64,000 nucleotides of DNA from an uncultured Clostridium sp. (GCA_947178445.1 CAMWYJ010000005.1:43692-107691), one strand, 5' to 3'; shown: positions 54,087-63,910, counted from the stretch's first letter. A program made the numbers and translations. Notes: generated by a model not told the origin, from the letters alone.

Positions 54087-54376
54087 TAGGTATTTGCGAA
54101 ACTTAAGTTTTTGCAGACTTCCGCCTCGCAATATAGACAATATCAACGTTGGGCACGCTTGCGCTGCTTGTCACTCGCAATGGTGCTAAGCAGTGTAACA
54201 CTATGCCCACTAAGTTCGAAAGAACCTCACTAAGTGTGCAAGTGTACTTTCGTACTAGGCTCGAAAATGCCTCGCCAAGTACTCAATGCAAGCACCAGCG
54301 GTTCCAAAGCACCCTGCTTATGACATTGTCTATATTGCACAACTAGGTTTTGAAAATCAGGAGTTTCGCAATCGTC
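54087..54376. mobile_element. palindromic mini-element, copy 4, between T-box and valS
   Basis: 290 bp. The termini contain TTTGCGAAACTT on the left and the complement of GATTGCGAAACTC on the right. TAATTAGCTCATA (54074-54086) and TAATTAGCTCGTA (54377-54389) flank it as a 12/13 direct repeat. It aligns with the reversed copy at 11791 except for an extra 83 nt (54207-54289) bounded by ATGC on both sides. No coding capacity; a 65-codon plus-strand frame inside is not credible. Ends 32 nt before valS. Confidence 0.87.
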
Positions 54377-54408
54377 TAATTAGCTCGTAGAAAGAAAGGA
54401 GTAATATC

Positions 54409-57054
54409 ATGCCAACAGAATTGGAAAAAAACTATAACCCTTCAGAAATTGAGGACAGAATTTACAAAAACTGGGTAGACAAAAAATATTTTCATGCAGA
54501 GGTAGACCGCAGTAGGAAGCCATTTACTATTGTGATGCCGCCGCCAAATATTACCGGTCAGCTTCATATGGGGCATGCATTGGACAATACAATGCAGGAT
54601 ATTTTGATCCGCTATAAGAGAATGCAGGGCTATAATGCATTGTGGCAGCCGGGAACGGACCATGCGGCAATTGCGACAGAGGTTAAGATTATTGAATCTT
54701 TAAAGGAGCAGGGAATTGATAAGGATGACCTTGGACGAGAAGGATTTTTGGAGAAAGCGTGGGAGTGGAAGGCAGAATACGGTGGACGTATCATCAACCA
54801 GTTAAAAAAGCTTGGTTCTTCTGCTGACTGGGACAGAGAGCGCTTTACTATGGACGATGGCAATAATGATGCTGTAAATGAAGTATTTTGCAAGCTTTAT
54901 GAAAAAGGCTGGATATACAAGGGCTCCCGTATTGTCAACTGGTGCCCGGTCTGTCAGACTACCATTTCTGATGCAGAGGTAGAGCATGTGGATCAGGACG
55001 GTAACTTCTGGCATATTAATTATCCAATTGTTGGAGAACAAGGCAGGTATGTGGAAATCGCTACAACCCGACCGGAAACATTGCTCGGTGATACGGCGGT
55101 TGCAGTGAATCCGGAGGATGAAAGATATCAGGATATCATTGGTAAGATGTTAAAGCTTCCACTGACCGACAGGGAGATTCCGGTAATTGCAGACCCTTAC
55201 GTAGATAAGGAATTTGGAACCGGCTGTGTGAAGATTACACCAGCCCATGATCCTAATGACTTTGAGGTCGGCAAGCGTCATAACTTAGAGGAAATTAACA
55301 TCATGAATGATGATGCAACGATCAATTCCCTTGGCGGCAAGTATGCGGGGATGGACCGCTACGAGGCACGTAAGACAATGGTTGCAGATTTGAAAGCAGA
55401 GGGATTGCTGGTCAAGGTTGTTCCGCATAATCACAATGTCGGCACTCATGACCGCTGTAAGACTACTGTTGAGCCACTCATTAAACCGCAATGGTTTGTA
55501 AAGATGGAGGAAATGGCGAAGCCGGCATTGGAGGCTGTTAAGAAAGGTGAGCTTAAGCTGATTCCGGAACGCATGAATAAAAACTATTACAACTGGCTTG
55601 AAAATATCCGTGACTGGTGTGTATCCAGACAGCTTTGGTGGGGTCACCGGATACCGGCTTATTACTGTCAGAATTGTGGGGAGATTACGGTATCGAAGGA
55701 AGCAGTCTGTACCTGTCAAAAATGTGGTTCTTCCGACATGAAGCAGGATCCGGATACGCTGGATACATGGTTCTCTTCTGCATTGTGGCCATTTTCAACC
55801 TTAGGCTGGCCAAAAAAGACGGAGGAAATGGATTATTTCTTCCCGACAGACGTGCTGGTAACGGGATATGATATCATTTTCTTCTGGGTAATCCGTATGG
55901 TATTTTCTTCTTTAGAACAGACAGGAAAATTACCATTTTCTACCGTGCTGTTCCATGGACTGGTAAGGGATGACCAGGGTAGAAAGATGTCCAAGTCTTT
56001 GGGAAATGGTATTGATCCACTGGAGGTTATTGAGAAATATGGTGCAGATGCGTTGAGATTTACGCTGATTACAGGAAATGCGCCTGGTAATGATATGCGT
56101 TTTTATTGGGAGAGAGTTGAGGCAAGTCGTAATTTTGCGAACAAGGTCTGGAATGCTTCCCGTTTCATTATGATGAATATCGAAAAAGCAGATGTGACAG
56201 ATATTGATCTTGGCAAGCTGACATTGGCGGACCGCTGGATTTTGTCTAAGGTTAACACACTTGCCAAGGATATGACAGAGAATCTTGATAAGTTTGAGCT
56301 TGGTATTGCGGCCTCTAAGGTATATGACTTTATCTGGGAGGAATTCTGTGACTGGTATATCGAAATGGTAAAACCGAGACTTTACAGTGATGAGGATGAG
56401 ACAAAGGGTGCCGCTTTGTGGACACTTAAGACGGTTTTAGGTAATGCATTAAAGCTGCTCCATCCGTATATGCCATTTGTAACAGAGGAGATTTTCACAA
56501 ACCTTCAGGATAAAGAGGAATCCATTATGATTTCTGACTGGCCGGAATTTAAGGATGAATGGAATTTTGCAGAGGATGAAAGGGCAGTGGATACGATTAA
56601 GGAGGCGGTTCGTGGAATCCGTAACCTCCGTGCAGAAATGAATGTACCAAACAGCAAAAAGGCAACGGTTTATGTGGTTTCGGAAAAGGAAGAGGTTCGA
56701 AATATTTTTGAGGATGCAAAAGTGTTCTTTGCAACCTTAGGGTTTGCTTCTGAGGTAATCGTTCAGGCAGACAAGACAGGAATTGCGGAGGATGCGGTAT
56801 CAGCGGTAATCCATGATGCAGTAGTTTATATGCCGTTTGCAGAACTTGTGGATATCGAGAAGGAGAAGGAACGTCTGGCAAAAGAGAAAAAGCGCTTAGA
56901 GGGTGAGATTAAGCGTTGTAATGGAATGTTAAACAATCCGAATTTTGTAGGGAAGGCTCCGGCTGCCAAGATAGAGGAAGAAAGAGAAAAATTAGAAAAG
57001 TACACGAATATGCTGGAGACGGTAAATGAGCGTTTAAGCCAGCTCGAGAAATGA
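54409..57054 (+). CDS. valS: valyl-tRNA synthetase
   Basis: 881 residues, full length. HIGH motif in [18 protein letters not shown] in [10 protein letters not shown], a CP1 editing domain with [15 protein letters not shown], zinc-like CxxC pairs in the CP region ([17 protein letters not shown]), the anticodon-binding domain and the C-terminal coiled-coil arm (about 815-881). AAAGGAG precedes the ATG. Regulated by the T-box at 53800, now separated from the gene by a mobile element. Confidence 0.97.
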   Translation: MPTELEKNYNPSEIEDRIYKNWVDKKYFHAEVDRSRKPFTIVMPPPNITGQLHMGHALDNTMQDILIRYKRMQGYNALWQPGTDHAAIATEVKIIESLKEQGIDKDDLGREGFLEKAWEWKAEYGGRIINQLKKLGSSADWDRERFTMDDGNNDAVNEVFCKLYEKGWIYKGSRIVNWCPVCQTTISDAEVEHVDQDGNFWHINYPIVGEQGRYVEIATTRPETLLGDTAVAVNPEDERYQDIIGKMLKLPLTDREIPVIADPYVDKEFGTGCVKITPAHDPNDFEVGKRHNLEEINIMNDDATINSLGGKYAGMDRYEARKTMVADLKAEGLLVKVVPHNHNVGTHDRCKTTVEPLIKPQWFVKMEEMAKPALEAVKKGELKLIPERMNKNYYNWLENIRDWCVSRQLWWGHRIPAYYCQNCGEITVSKEAVCTCQKCGSSDMKQDPDTLDTWFSSALWPFSTLGWPKKTEEMDYFFPTDVLVTGYDIIFFWVIRMVFSSLEQTGKLPFSTVLFHGLVRDDQGRKMSKSLGNGIDPLEVIEKYGADALRFTLITGNAPGNDMRFYWERVEASRNFANKVWNASRFIMMNIEKADVTDIDLGKLTLADRWILSKVNTLAKDMTENLDKFELGIAASKVYDFIWEEFCDWYIEMVKPRLYSDEDETKGAALWTLKTVLGNALKLLHPYMPFVTEEIFTNLQDKEESIMISDWPEFKDEWNFAEDERAVDTIKEAVRGIRNLRAEMNVPNSKKATVYVVSEKEEVRNIFEDAKVFFATLGFASEVIVQADKTGIAEDAVSAVIHDAVVYMPFAELVDIEKEKERLAKEKKRLEGEIKRCNGMLNNPNFVGKAPAAKIEEEREKLEKYTNMLETVNERLSQLEK

Positions 57055-57070
57055 AAACTGTGAGGATGTG

Positions 57071-57967
57071 ATGGAACTTAAATTATCAGATGAGAAAAAT
57101 GAGACAGGAACCAGACTGTCAGATGCAGATAAAGTGTCTCAAAAATCAGCTTTAGGAACAGGAGATAATCCATGGGATTATGATAAGTTTAATGATTTAG
57201 AAGACCCAGGTGCATTTTATTCAATCCATAAACCAATCCGAATTGATGTCCCTCCGGATCATGAGTATAGTATCCTTCCTAAAATATCAAAGATATTTAT
57301 GTATATAGCAGTTTTTTTGTTGATTGGTGTATATGTTTTGATGTGTGCAGGAAGACATGTGGATATTTTATTCCGGATTCAGGAATATAAAATATTTTTG
57401 GCAATAGGCAATGGGATATTGTTTATGGATGCAGTGATTGTTAATTTGTTATATGAGAGAAAGCTTTCACTGCTTATTCTGGCATGGCTGTTTCCGTTTG
57501 CATATCCATTAGAACGAAACCATCATGTGGATGACCGTTCGGGGATGGGCGGAATCTGCAGCTTTGCGCTGATTGTTGCATTTCTTGCAACGGGAGCGAA
57601 TGTGTATCACGCTTATATACAATACGGGAAATGTTGTATGAGTGAAAATGAGACTCTGCGCCATGGGGTGGAAGACATCATGGAACAGGAGACAGCCAAT
57701 GGCGAGAGGCAGGGGGCAGTTTTAAAAAGAAATTATATTATAGAAAATGTGCAGACCAATGAATCGGGAACTATGATTCAGTTAGAGGGATATGGACAAT
57801 GGTATATGAGCAAGATGGGATATGAGCCATCAGCTGGTCTTGATATTCCTACGGTCTTAGTCTATAAGCAGCAGCTTCCAGACGGGTACAAGCTTACAGA
57901 GGTTGTATTAGATGGCAGTTTACTGTCGGGTGAGGATATCGCCACATATGAAAGTAAGATTAAATAA
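57071..57967 (+). CDS. membrane protein of unknown function
   Basis: 298 residues starting at ATG 57071 (GAGG 5 nt upstream). A polar N-terminus (about 1-72), then four hydrophobic segments (about 74-95, 108-128, 133-150, 160-185), then an external or cytoplasmic C-terminal domain of about 110 residues (NYIIENVQTNESGTMIQLEGY). No family recognised. It begins 17 nt after valS and ends at a strong terminator, so it is probably in the valS transcript. Confidence 0.7.
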   Translation: MELKLSDEKNETGTRLSDADKVSQKSALGTGDNPWDYDKFNDLEDPGAFYSIHKPIRIDVPPDHEYSILPKISKIFMYIAVFLLIGVYVLMCAGRHVDILFRIQEYKIFLAIGNGILFMDAVIVNLLYERKLSLLILAWLFPFAYPLERNHHVDDRSGMGGICSFALIVAFLATGANVYHAYIQYGKCCMSENETLRHGVEDIMEQETANGERQGAVLKRNYIIENVQTNESGTMIQLEGYGQWYMSKMGYEPSAGLDIPTVLVYKQQLPDGYKLTEVVLDGSLLSGEDIATYESKIK

Positions 57968-58012
57968 AAATGGATAATTTTTGTAGATACTTGAACAGAC
58001 TTTATGAAAAGT

Positions 58013-58058
58013 AAAACCTCTCTTTGGGTTTAAATTAGGAAGAGAGGTTTTCTTTTTT
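58013..58058 (+). terminator. terminator after the valS transcript
   Basis: AAAACCTCTCTT (58013-58024) pairs with AAGAGAGGTTTT (58040-58051), then CTTTTTTT. Confidence 0.9.
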
Positions 58059-58168
58059 TATACACAGGGTTAAGAGGCATACACGGATAACAATTCGTTT
58101 ATTTATTTCATTTAAATTCCATATAGTGTTTATATCATGCTATCAAATTTAGAAGCAGATGGTGTGCC

Positions 58169-58240
58169 ATGAGAAGAATGGCAGATATCTTGCGGCAAGC
58201 AGGTTTTGTATATCCGACAAAGATTCCTGCAAAGAAATAA
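58169..58240 (+). CDS. possible 23-residue leader peptide before cysD
   Basis: ATG 58169 opens MRRMADILRQAGFVYPTKIP and stops at TAA 58238-58240, which overlaps the AAAGGAG of cysD 12 nt before its start. That could couple translation. Its own ribosome site is weak (AGAAG), so it may be chance or a gene remnant. Confidence 0.3.
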   Translation: MRRMADILRQAGFVYPTKIPAKK

Positions 58241-58252
58241 AGGAGATACCAT

Positions 58253-59146
58253 ATGGATCATTTAGATGAATTAGAATCTGAGGCAATCTATATTATGCGG
58301 GAGGTGGTCGCAGAGTGTGAGAAGCCAGTCATGTTATATTCGATTGGAAAAGACTCATCTGTGATGCTGCATTTAGCATTCAAGGCATTCTATCCGGAGA
58401 AACCACCATTTCCATTCTTACATGTGAATACAACATGGAAATTTAAAGAAATGATATCTTTTCGGGATGAAACAGCAAAGAGGCTTGGCATAGAAATGTT
58501 AGAATACATTAACGAGGACGGAGTCCGTCAGGGAATCAATCCGTTTGACCACGGTGCAGCCTATACAGATATCATGAAAACGCAGGCTCTTAAGCAGGCG
58601 CTTGATCAATATGGATTCACGGCGGCATTTGGGGGAGGCAGGAGAGATGAGGAAAAATCCAGAGCAAAGGAGAGAATTTTTTCATTTCGGAATGAAAACC
58701 ATGCATGGGATCCGAAAAACCAGAGGCCGGAGCTGTGGAAGCTTTACAACACCCAAATTCACAAAGGAGAGAGCATAAGAGTTTTCCCTCTGTCGAACTG
58801 GACGGAAAAAGATATATGGCAATATATAAAAAGAGAGAATATACCGATTGTTTCCCTGTACTATTCTGCTATGCGACCTGTTGTCCGCCGGGATGACAAT
58901 CTGATTATGGTGGATGATGACAGAATGAAATTAAGGCCGGATGAAACGATAGAGCATAAAATGGTCAGGTTCCGGACTTTGGGATGTTATCCGCTTTCCG
59001 GAGCCGTGGAATCCAATGCCATTACATTGGATGAAATTATTGAAGAAACGCTGGCTTCTGTAGAATCCGAGAGGACGAGCCGAGTCATTGATTCGGATGG
59101 CGGAGCTGCGAGCATGGAAAAAAGGAAAAGGGAAGGGTATTTTTAA
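58253..59146 (+). CDS. cysD: sulfate adenylyltransferase subunit 2
   Basis: 297 residues, PP-loop ATP pyrophosphatase: [48 protein letters not shown] (in part), [11 protein letters not shown], and the C-terminal [13 protein letters not shown]. With the CysN GTPase it makes adenosine 5'-phosphosulfate from ATP and sulfate. The next gene starts 2 nt after the stop. Confidence 0.96.
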   Translation: MDHLDELESEAIYIMREVVAECEKPVMLYSIGKDSSVMLHLAFKAFYPEKPPFPFLHVNTTWKFKEMISFRDETAKRLGIEMLEYINEDGVRQGINPFDHGAAYTDIMKTQALKQALDQYGFTAAFGGGRRDEEKSRAKERIFSFRNENHAWDPKNQRPELWKLYNTQIHKGESIRVFPLSNWTEKDIWQYIKRENIPIVSLYYSAMRPVVRRDDNLIMVDDDRMKLRPDETIEHKMVRFRTLGCYPLSGAVESNAITLDEIIEETLASVESERTSRVIDSDGGAASMEKRKREGYF

Positions 59147-59147
59147 T

Positions 59148-60974
59148 ATGAATGACAAGCTTCTTAAATTTATAACCTGTGGCAGTGTGGATGACGGGAA
59201 ATCTACATTAATTGGACATTTGCTGTATGATGCAAAGCTGATTTTTGCAGATCAGAAAAAAGCGCTGGTTTTAGATTCCAAGATTGGTTCCAGAGAGGGG
59301 AAAATAGACTATTCTCTCTTGTTAGATGGTTTGATGGCGGAGCGGGAACAGGGAATAACCATTGATGTTGCCTATCGGTATTTTTCAACGGAAAACAGAA
59401 GCTTCATTGTGGCAGATACGCCGGGACATGAGGAGTATACCCGGAATATGGCAGTGGGAGCATCCTTTGCTTCGTTGGCAGTGATTTTAGTGGATGCCAG
59501 CCAGAATGTGCAGATACAGACAAAGCGGCATGCAAGGATATGTGCGCTTATGGGAATAAAGCATTTTGTATTCGCTGTAAATAAGATGGACACGATTCAT
59601 TACGAGCAGGCAAAATTTAATAAAATACAGAAGCATATCAAAGTTTTGATGGCAGAATTCGATTACGATTCTTTGTGTATCATTCCGGTTTCTGCCACGG
59701 AAGGCGATAATATTGTCAGGAAATCAAACAACATGCGTTGGTATACAGGAACAACTCTTCTGTCTTATCTGGAACAGATTGACGTGACGGAGAGCGAAGC
59801 AGAGCAGGGCTTTACTATGCCGGTTCAAAGAGTCTGCCGCCCGGACAGAAGCTTCAGAGGATTTCAGGGACAGATTGCATCAGGCAGCATATCGGTAGGA
59901 GATGAGGTCACGGTGATGCCAAGTGGGGAAAGGGCAGTTGTGACGGGAATACTACAGGGAAGTTCTGCGGTACAGGAAAGCAAGAAGGGACGTGCAGTTA
60001 CCATTCAACTGGATACAGAGGTGGATATTTCAAGAGGATGCATTTTGCAAAAAGAGGCAGAACCGGAGACGGGTTCTTTGTTTGAGGCATCCTTATTATG
60101 GATGGATGAGAGCAGTCTTGTGGAGGGTAAAAATTTTTTATTAAAGCTGGGTACACAGCTATTACCGGCTACGGTTATGCATATTAAGTACAAGATTGAC
60201 GTAAATACTGGTGCAGAGGTATATGCGGATGCCATATACAAAAATGAGCTGGCAAGCTGTGAGATATCAACAGGAAGCAAGATTGTTTTTGACCGCTTTT
60301 CAAAGAATAAGGAGCTTGGCTCCTTTATTTTGGTTGACAGGATAACCAATAAGACCTCGGCGGGAGGTGTTGTACAGCAGCCTTTAGCCCGGAATAATAA
60401 TATAAAATGGCATGAGATGGATGTCACGAGACAGATACGGGAGAACCAGATGCAGCAAAGTGCTATGACGGTGTGGATGACAGGTCTTTCCGGAGCGGGG
60501 AAATCAACACTCGCAAATGAACTGGAGAAAAGGTTGATTTCTCTTGGAAAGCATACAATGCTTCTTGACGGAGATAATGTCCGTATGGGGCTTAACAGGG
60601 ATCTTGGGTTCAAGGAAAATGACCGCATTGAAAATATCAGGCGGGTAGCAGAGGTTGCCAGGCTTATGAATGATGCAGGATTGATTGTGTTGACCTCATT
60701 TATCGCACCATACCGGTCAGACCGCAGGGTAGCGAGAGAAATTATAGGAACCCCGTTTGTAGAAATCTATGTAAGCACGCCATTAGAAGAATGTGAAAAA
60801 CGGGATGTGAAGGGGCTTTACCAAAAAGCCAGAGCCGGAAAAATCAGCAACTTTACGGGAATAACCAGTCCTTATGAGAAACCGGAAAATGCGGAGATTA
60901 CTATCGATACAAGCAAACATGATGTGAGTGAGTGCGTTGATATCATCATGAAAAAGCTGGAAAAATATTTGTAA
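59148..60974 (+). CDS. cysNC: bifunctional sulfate adenylyltransferase subunit 1 / APS kinase
   Basis: 608 residues from ATG 59148 (AAGGGAAGGG 10 nt upstream; 59088 overlaps cysD). The CysN part (1 to about 425) is an EF-Tu-like GTPase: GSVDDGKST, DTPGHEEY, NKMD and the following beta-barrels. The CysC part (about 440-608) has P-loop GLSGAGKST (446-454), DGDNVRMGLN and TSFIAPYRSDRR; the usual phosphorylatable Ser of ISPYR is Ala, a change tolerated in APS kinases. Together they convert sulfate to PAPS. The same fusion occurs in rhizobial NodQ. Confidence 0.95.
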   Translation: MNDKLLKFITCGSVDDGKSTLIGHLLYDAKLIFADQKKALVLDSKIGSREGKIDYSLLLDGLMAEREQGITIDVAYRYFSTENRSFIVADTPGHEEYTRNMAVGASFASLAVILVDASQNVQIQTKRHARICALMGIKHFVFAVNKMDTIHYEQAKFNKIQKHIKVLMAEFDYDSLCIIPVSATEGDNIVRKSNNMRWYTGTTLLSYLEQIDVTESEAEQGFTMPVQRVCRPDRSFRGFQGQIASGSISVGDEVTVMPSGERAVVTGILQGSSAVQESKKGRAVTIQLDTEVDISRGCILQKEAEPETGSLFEASLLWMDESSLVEGKNFLLKLGTQLLPATVMHIKYKIDVNTGAEVYADAIYKNELASCEISTGSKIVFDRFSKNKELGSFILVDRITNKTSAGGVVQQPLARNNNIKWHEMDVTRQIRENQMQQSAMTVWMTGLSGAGKSTLANELEKRLISLGKHTMLLDGDNVRMGLNRDLGFKENDRIENIRRVAEVARLMNDAGLIVLTSFIAPYRSDRRVAREIIGTPFVEIYVSTPLEECEKRDVKGLYQKARAGKISNFTGITSPYEKPENAEITIDTSKHDVSECVDIIMKKLEKYL

Positions 60975-61010
60975 GATAATGAAAATCAGGCGATGGAGGA
61001 AGATAGTGGA

Positions 61011-62141
61011 ATGAAAACGCTATATTTACACATTGGAATGCCAAGAACTGCTACAACTGTTCTTCAGAAGTTTTGTGCAGATAATCAGGAAGAATTAAAC
61101 CGTCAGGGATATTGTTATCCGGTGATGCCGTTTCGATACCGGAATACAGGTCAGTTAAGAACAGCACATTTCATGTTTGGAAGAGTGACAGACGAAAACG
61201 GAAACAGGGATATGGAGAAGGAACAGCAGTATTTTAAGGACGGATTTCAAACACTATATCATACGTTTCAAACGTATGACAATGTCATTTTATCCGATGA
61301 GGGTTTGTGGAACTGTGGTTTTCGAGAGAAGGACAATGTATGGGAAAAGCTGAAAAGAGAAATGGATGCCAACCATTTTGCCACAAAGGTTATTGTGTAT
61401 CTTCGCAGACAGGATGATTTCCTGTTTTCCTGGTGGAGTCAGAGGATTAAAGAAGGTCTTTATCAAGAGTGTGTTTTATCCTGGGAAGAGATGACAGAGA
61501 AGCTGCCAATCGTCCATTTGGATTATTGTGAAATGTTAAACAACATTTCCGGATATGTGGGGAAAGAAAATCTGATCGTCCGGCGGTTTGACAGGCAATA
61601 TTTTATCGGTGGTCACATTTATGAGGATTTTATCAATATAATCGGTCTCAAATTTTCGGATGTATTTAAGGTTCAGGAAACGGTACTTAATAAAAGCCTT
61701 ACGAAAAATAATGCAGAGATAAAGCGGATATTAAATAAGCTTCCAGATCTGGATGCGGATAGTAATTGGGCGTTTCAAAATATATTGGCGCATAATTCAA
61801 ACAGCAAAAAGGATAATGAGAAATATAGCATGTTTTCCGAACCGGAAGCGTTAGCCCTTTTTGAAAAATACAGGGAGGGAAACCGGCTGATTGCGGAAAA
61901 ATATATGGGAATGGAGGGGGATTTATTTCCTTTTGAATATACTGCCGAAGAAAAATGGTCTCCTGAAAATGGGGAAATGCTAGAGGATATCATATTATTT
62001 ATGGGAACCTCTTATCTGCGGATGGAGAGAAAAATGGAGAAGGAATTACAGGAACAGAAAAGGGAAATAGAGAATCTCAGGAATACCATGAAACATCCGG
62101 TCAGATGGGTTTTAAAAAAGATAAAAAGTAAGTTCAGGTAG
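61011..62141 (+). CDS. PAPS-dependent sulfotransferase family protein
   Basis: 376 residues from ATG 61011. The start YLHIGMPRTATTVLQKF matches the 5'-phosphosulfate loop of sulfotransferases, and VIVYLRRQDDFLFSWWSQRI matches the 3'-phosphate-binding strand-helix. The C-terminus is a short coiled coil and a basic amphipathic tail (MERKMEKELQEQKREIENLR then PVRWVLKKIKSKFR) that may hold it at the membrane. It follows the PAPS-making genes by 36 nt, so it most likely uses PAPS to sulfate a surface or secreted glycan. The acceptor is unknown. Confidence 0.85.
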   Translation: MKTLYLHIGMPRTATTVLQKFCADNQEELNRQGYCYPVMPFRYRNTGQLRTAHFMFGRVTDENGNRDMEKEQQYFKDGFQTLYHTFQTYDNVILSDEGLWNCGFREKDNVWEKLKREMDANHFATKVIVYLRRQDDFLFSWWSQRIKEGLYQECVLSWEEMTEKLPIVHLDYCEMLNNISGYVGKENLIVRRFDRQYFIGGHIYEDFINIIGLKFSDVFKVQETVLNKSLTKNNAEIKRILNKLPDLDADSNWAFQNILAHNSNSKKDNEKYSMFSEPEALALFEKYREGNRLIAEKYMGMEGDLFPFEYTAEEKWSPENGEMLEDIILFMGTSYLRMERKMEKELQEQKREIENLRNTMKHPVRWVLKKIKSKFR

Positions 62142-62207
62142 ATGGAAAAAAGAGCTGTAAATAGGAAAAGGGTGTGTTTTCTGTAATATAGGATAAGATT
62201 AGAAAGA

Positions 62208-62239
62208 AAAAATAGCCATTGACAGAATGGCCGTTTTTT
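62208..62239 (+). terminator. terminator after the sulfation operon
   Basis: GCCATT (62215-62220) pairs with AATGGC (62226-62231), with A-tract before and TTTTTT after. Confidence 0.75.
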
Positions 62240-62265
62240 CATATAATTCACTTTATGACGTTAAA

Positions 62266-62291
62266 GCTTTAAAACATAAGCGTTTTAAAGC
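62266..62291. promoter_or_regulatory. GCTTTAAAAC-N6-GTTTTAAAGC dyad before the symporter gene
   Basis: A perfect 10-bp inverted repeat in a gap with a weak promoter-like pair (TTTATG near 62310 and TATAAG near 62333). An operator is more likely than a terminator because no U-tract follows directly. Confidence 0.5.
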
Positions 62292-62355
62292 CGGAAATTA
62301 TTTTTTGTTTTATGGCGTCAAATTTTTAGAGTATAAGAGATAGGGAGAAAAGAAA

Positions 62356-63891
62356 ATGGCAATCAAAATTTTATTACTGATAGTGTTTTTTGCAGTTATG
62401 ATTGGGGTTGGTTTCTATTCAAGAAAAAGTGCTACCAATGTCAATGATTTTGTGTTAGGAGGAAGAGGTGTTGGACCATGGCTTACTGCATTCGCCTTTG
62501 GTACATCCTATTTCTCATCTGTGGTATTTGTAGGATATGCGGGACAGTTTGGATGGAAATACGGACTTGCTTCCACATGGATTGGTCTTGGAAATGCATT
62601 TATCGGAAGCCTTTTAGCATGGCTGGTGCTTGGTAGGAGAACCCGTATTATGACACAAAAGCTCGATGCAAAAACCATGCCGGAATTTTTTGGAAAACGC
62701 TACGATTCCAAGGCACTCCGCATTACCGGTTCTGCAATTGCATTCGTATTTTTAGTACCCTATACTGCTTCGATTTATAATGGTCTGTCAAGATTGTTTG
62801 GTATGGCATTTGACATTGATTACAAGGTTTGTATTATCGTAATGGCACTGCTGACTGCAGTATATGTTATCGCTGGCGGCTATATGGCTACTGCACTAAA
62901 TGATTTTATTCAGGGTATCATTATGTTGATTGGTATTTGTGCCGTAATCGGTGCCGTGTTAAGCGGACAGGGTGGCTTTTTAAATGCCTTAAAGGAGCTC
63001 TCCTTAATTTCTGCAGATGATGTAGCAGTTCCTGCATTACAGGGCGGGCAGGGCCTATTCGCAAGCTTTTTCGGTCCAGATCCGGTAAATCTGTTAGGAG
63101 TTGTTATTTTAACCTCCCTCGGGACATGGGGACTGCCACAGATGGTACACAAATTCTATGCGATTAAGGATGAAAAAGCGGTTAAGACCGGTACGGTCGT
63201 ATCCACCTTTTTTGCAATCGTTATCTCCGGTGGATGTTATTTTCTAGGCGGCTTTGGACGTTTATTTGATTCACCGGCCATTTACAACGATGAGGGCGGT
63301 GTTATATATGACACGATTGTTCCACAGATGCTCTCGACATTGCCGGATATCCTGATTGGTATTGTGATTGTTTTAGTACTTTCTGCATCTATGTCAACGC
63401 TGTCGTCATTGGTGCTTACCTCAAGTTCTACGCTGACACTTGATTTCCTTAAAGAATCTGTTGTCAAGGATATGGATGACAAGACACAGCTTATCGTAAT
63501 GCGGGTGTTAGTTGCAGGCTTCATCATACTGTCCGTTGTCCTTGCATTGAATCCGCCTACCTTTATTGCACAGCTTATGGGTATTTCCTGGGGTGCACTT
63601 GCCGGCGCATTTTTAGCACCGTTTATGTATGGACTTTATTCAAAAAATATTACAAAGGCAGCCGTATGGGCAAGCTACATTGTCGGTGTCGGCATTACCG
63701 TCTCCAACCTGTTCCTCAAGTTTATTGCCTCCCCGATCAATGCGGGTGCAATCACCATGCTGGTAGGTCTCATCATTGTTCCGGTTGTAAGCCTGATTAC
63801 ACCGAAAATGAAAAAAGAATATGTAGATGATATTTTTGAATGCTACGATGAAACGGTTGTTGTCCACAAGACAAAGTCGTTGGAAGAGTAA
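62356..63891 (+). CDS. sodium:solute symporter (SSS family)
   Basis: 511 residues, about thirteen membrane helices. Family features: DFVLGGRGVGPWLTAFAFGTSYFSS (in part), GYAGQFGWKYGLAS, YVIAGGYMATALNDFIQGIIM and SASMSTLSSLVLTSSSTLTLD. AGGGAG precedes the ATG. The SSS family moves sugars, proline, pantothenate or other solutes with Na+; the substrate cannot be read from sequence. It lies alone between two terminators, next to the sulfation operon. Confidence 0.92.
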   Translation: MAIKILLLIVFFAVMIGVGFYSRKSATNVNDFVLGGRGVGPWLTAFAFGTSYFSSVVFVGYAGQFGWKYGLASTWIGLGNAFIGSLLAWLVLGRRTRIMTQKLDAKTMPEFFGKRYDSKALRITGSAIAFVFLVPYTASIYNGLSRLFGMAFDIDYKVCIIVMALLTAVYVIAGGYMATALNDFIQGIIMLIGICAVIGAVLSGQGGFLNALKELSLISADDVAVPALQGGQGLFASFFGPDPVNLLGVVILTSLGTWGLPQMVHKFYAIKDEKAVKTGTVVSTFFAIVISGGCYFLGGFGRLFDSPAIYNDEGGVIYDTIVPQMLSTLPDILIGIVIVLVLSASMSTLSSLVLTSSSTLTLDFLKESVVKDMDDKTQLIVMRVLVAGFIILSVVLALNPPTFIAQLMGISWGALAGAFLAPFMYGLYSKNITKAAVWASYIVGVGITVSNLFLKFIASPINAGAITMLVGLIIVPVVSLITPKMKKEYVDDIFECYDETVVVHKTKSLEE

Positions 63892-63910
63892 GCTTTCCTT
63901 TATGTATGAT

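Noticed and set aside
54149..54346. 65-codon ORF within mini-element copy 4
   Set aside because: Lies in a palindromic repeat, broken in the other copies, no ribosome site; not a transposase.
6133..54376. CRISPR array or phage attachment sites as explanation of the repeats
   Set aside because: Copies are dispersed, palindromic, of different length and flanked by unrelated short duplications, with no spacers, cas genes or integrase.
60005..60628. 207-codon minus-strand ORF
   Set aside because: Antisense to the cysNC fusion, which shows all catalytic motifs.
58253..60974. assimilatory sulfate reduction operon
   Set aside because: No APS/PAPS reductase or sulfite reductase gene is adjacent, and a sulfotransferase-like gene follows directly.
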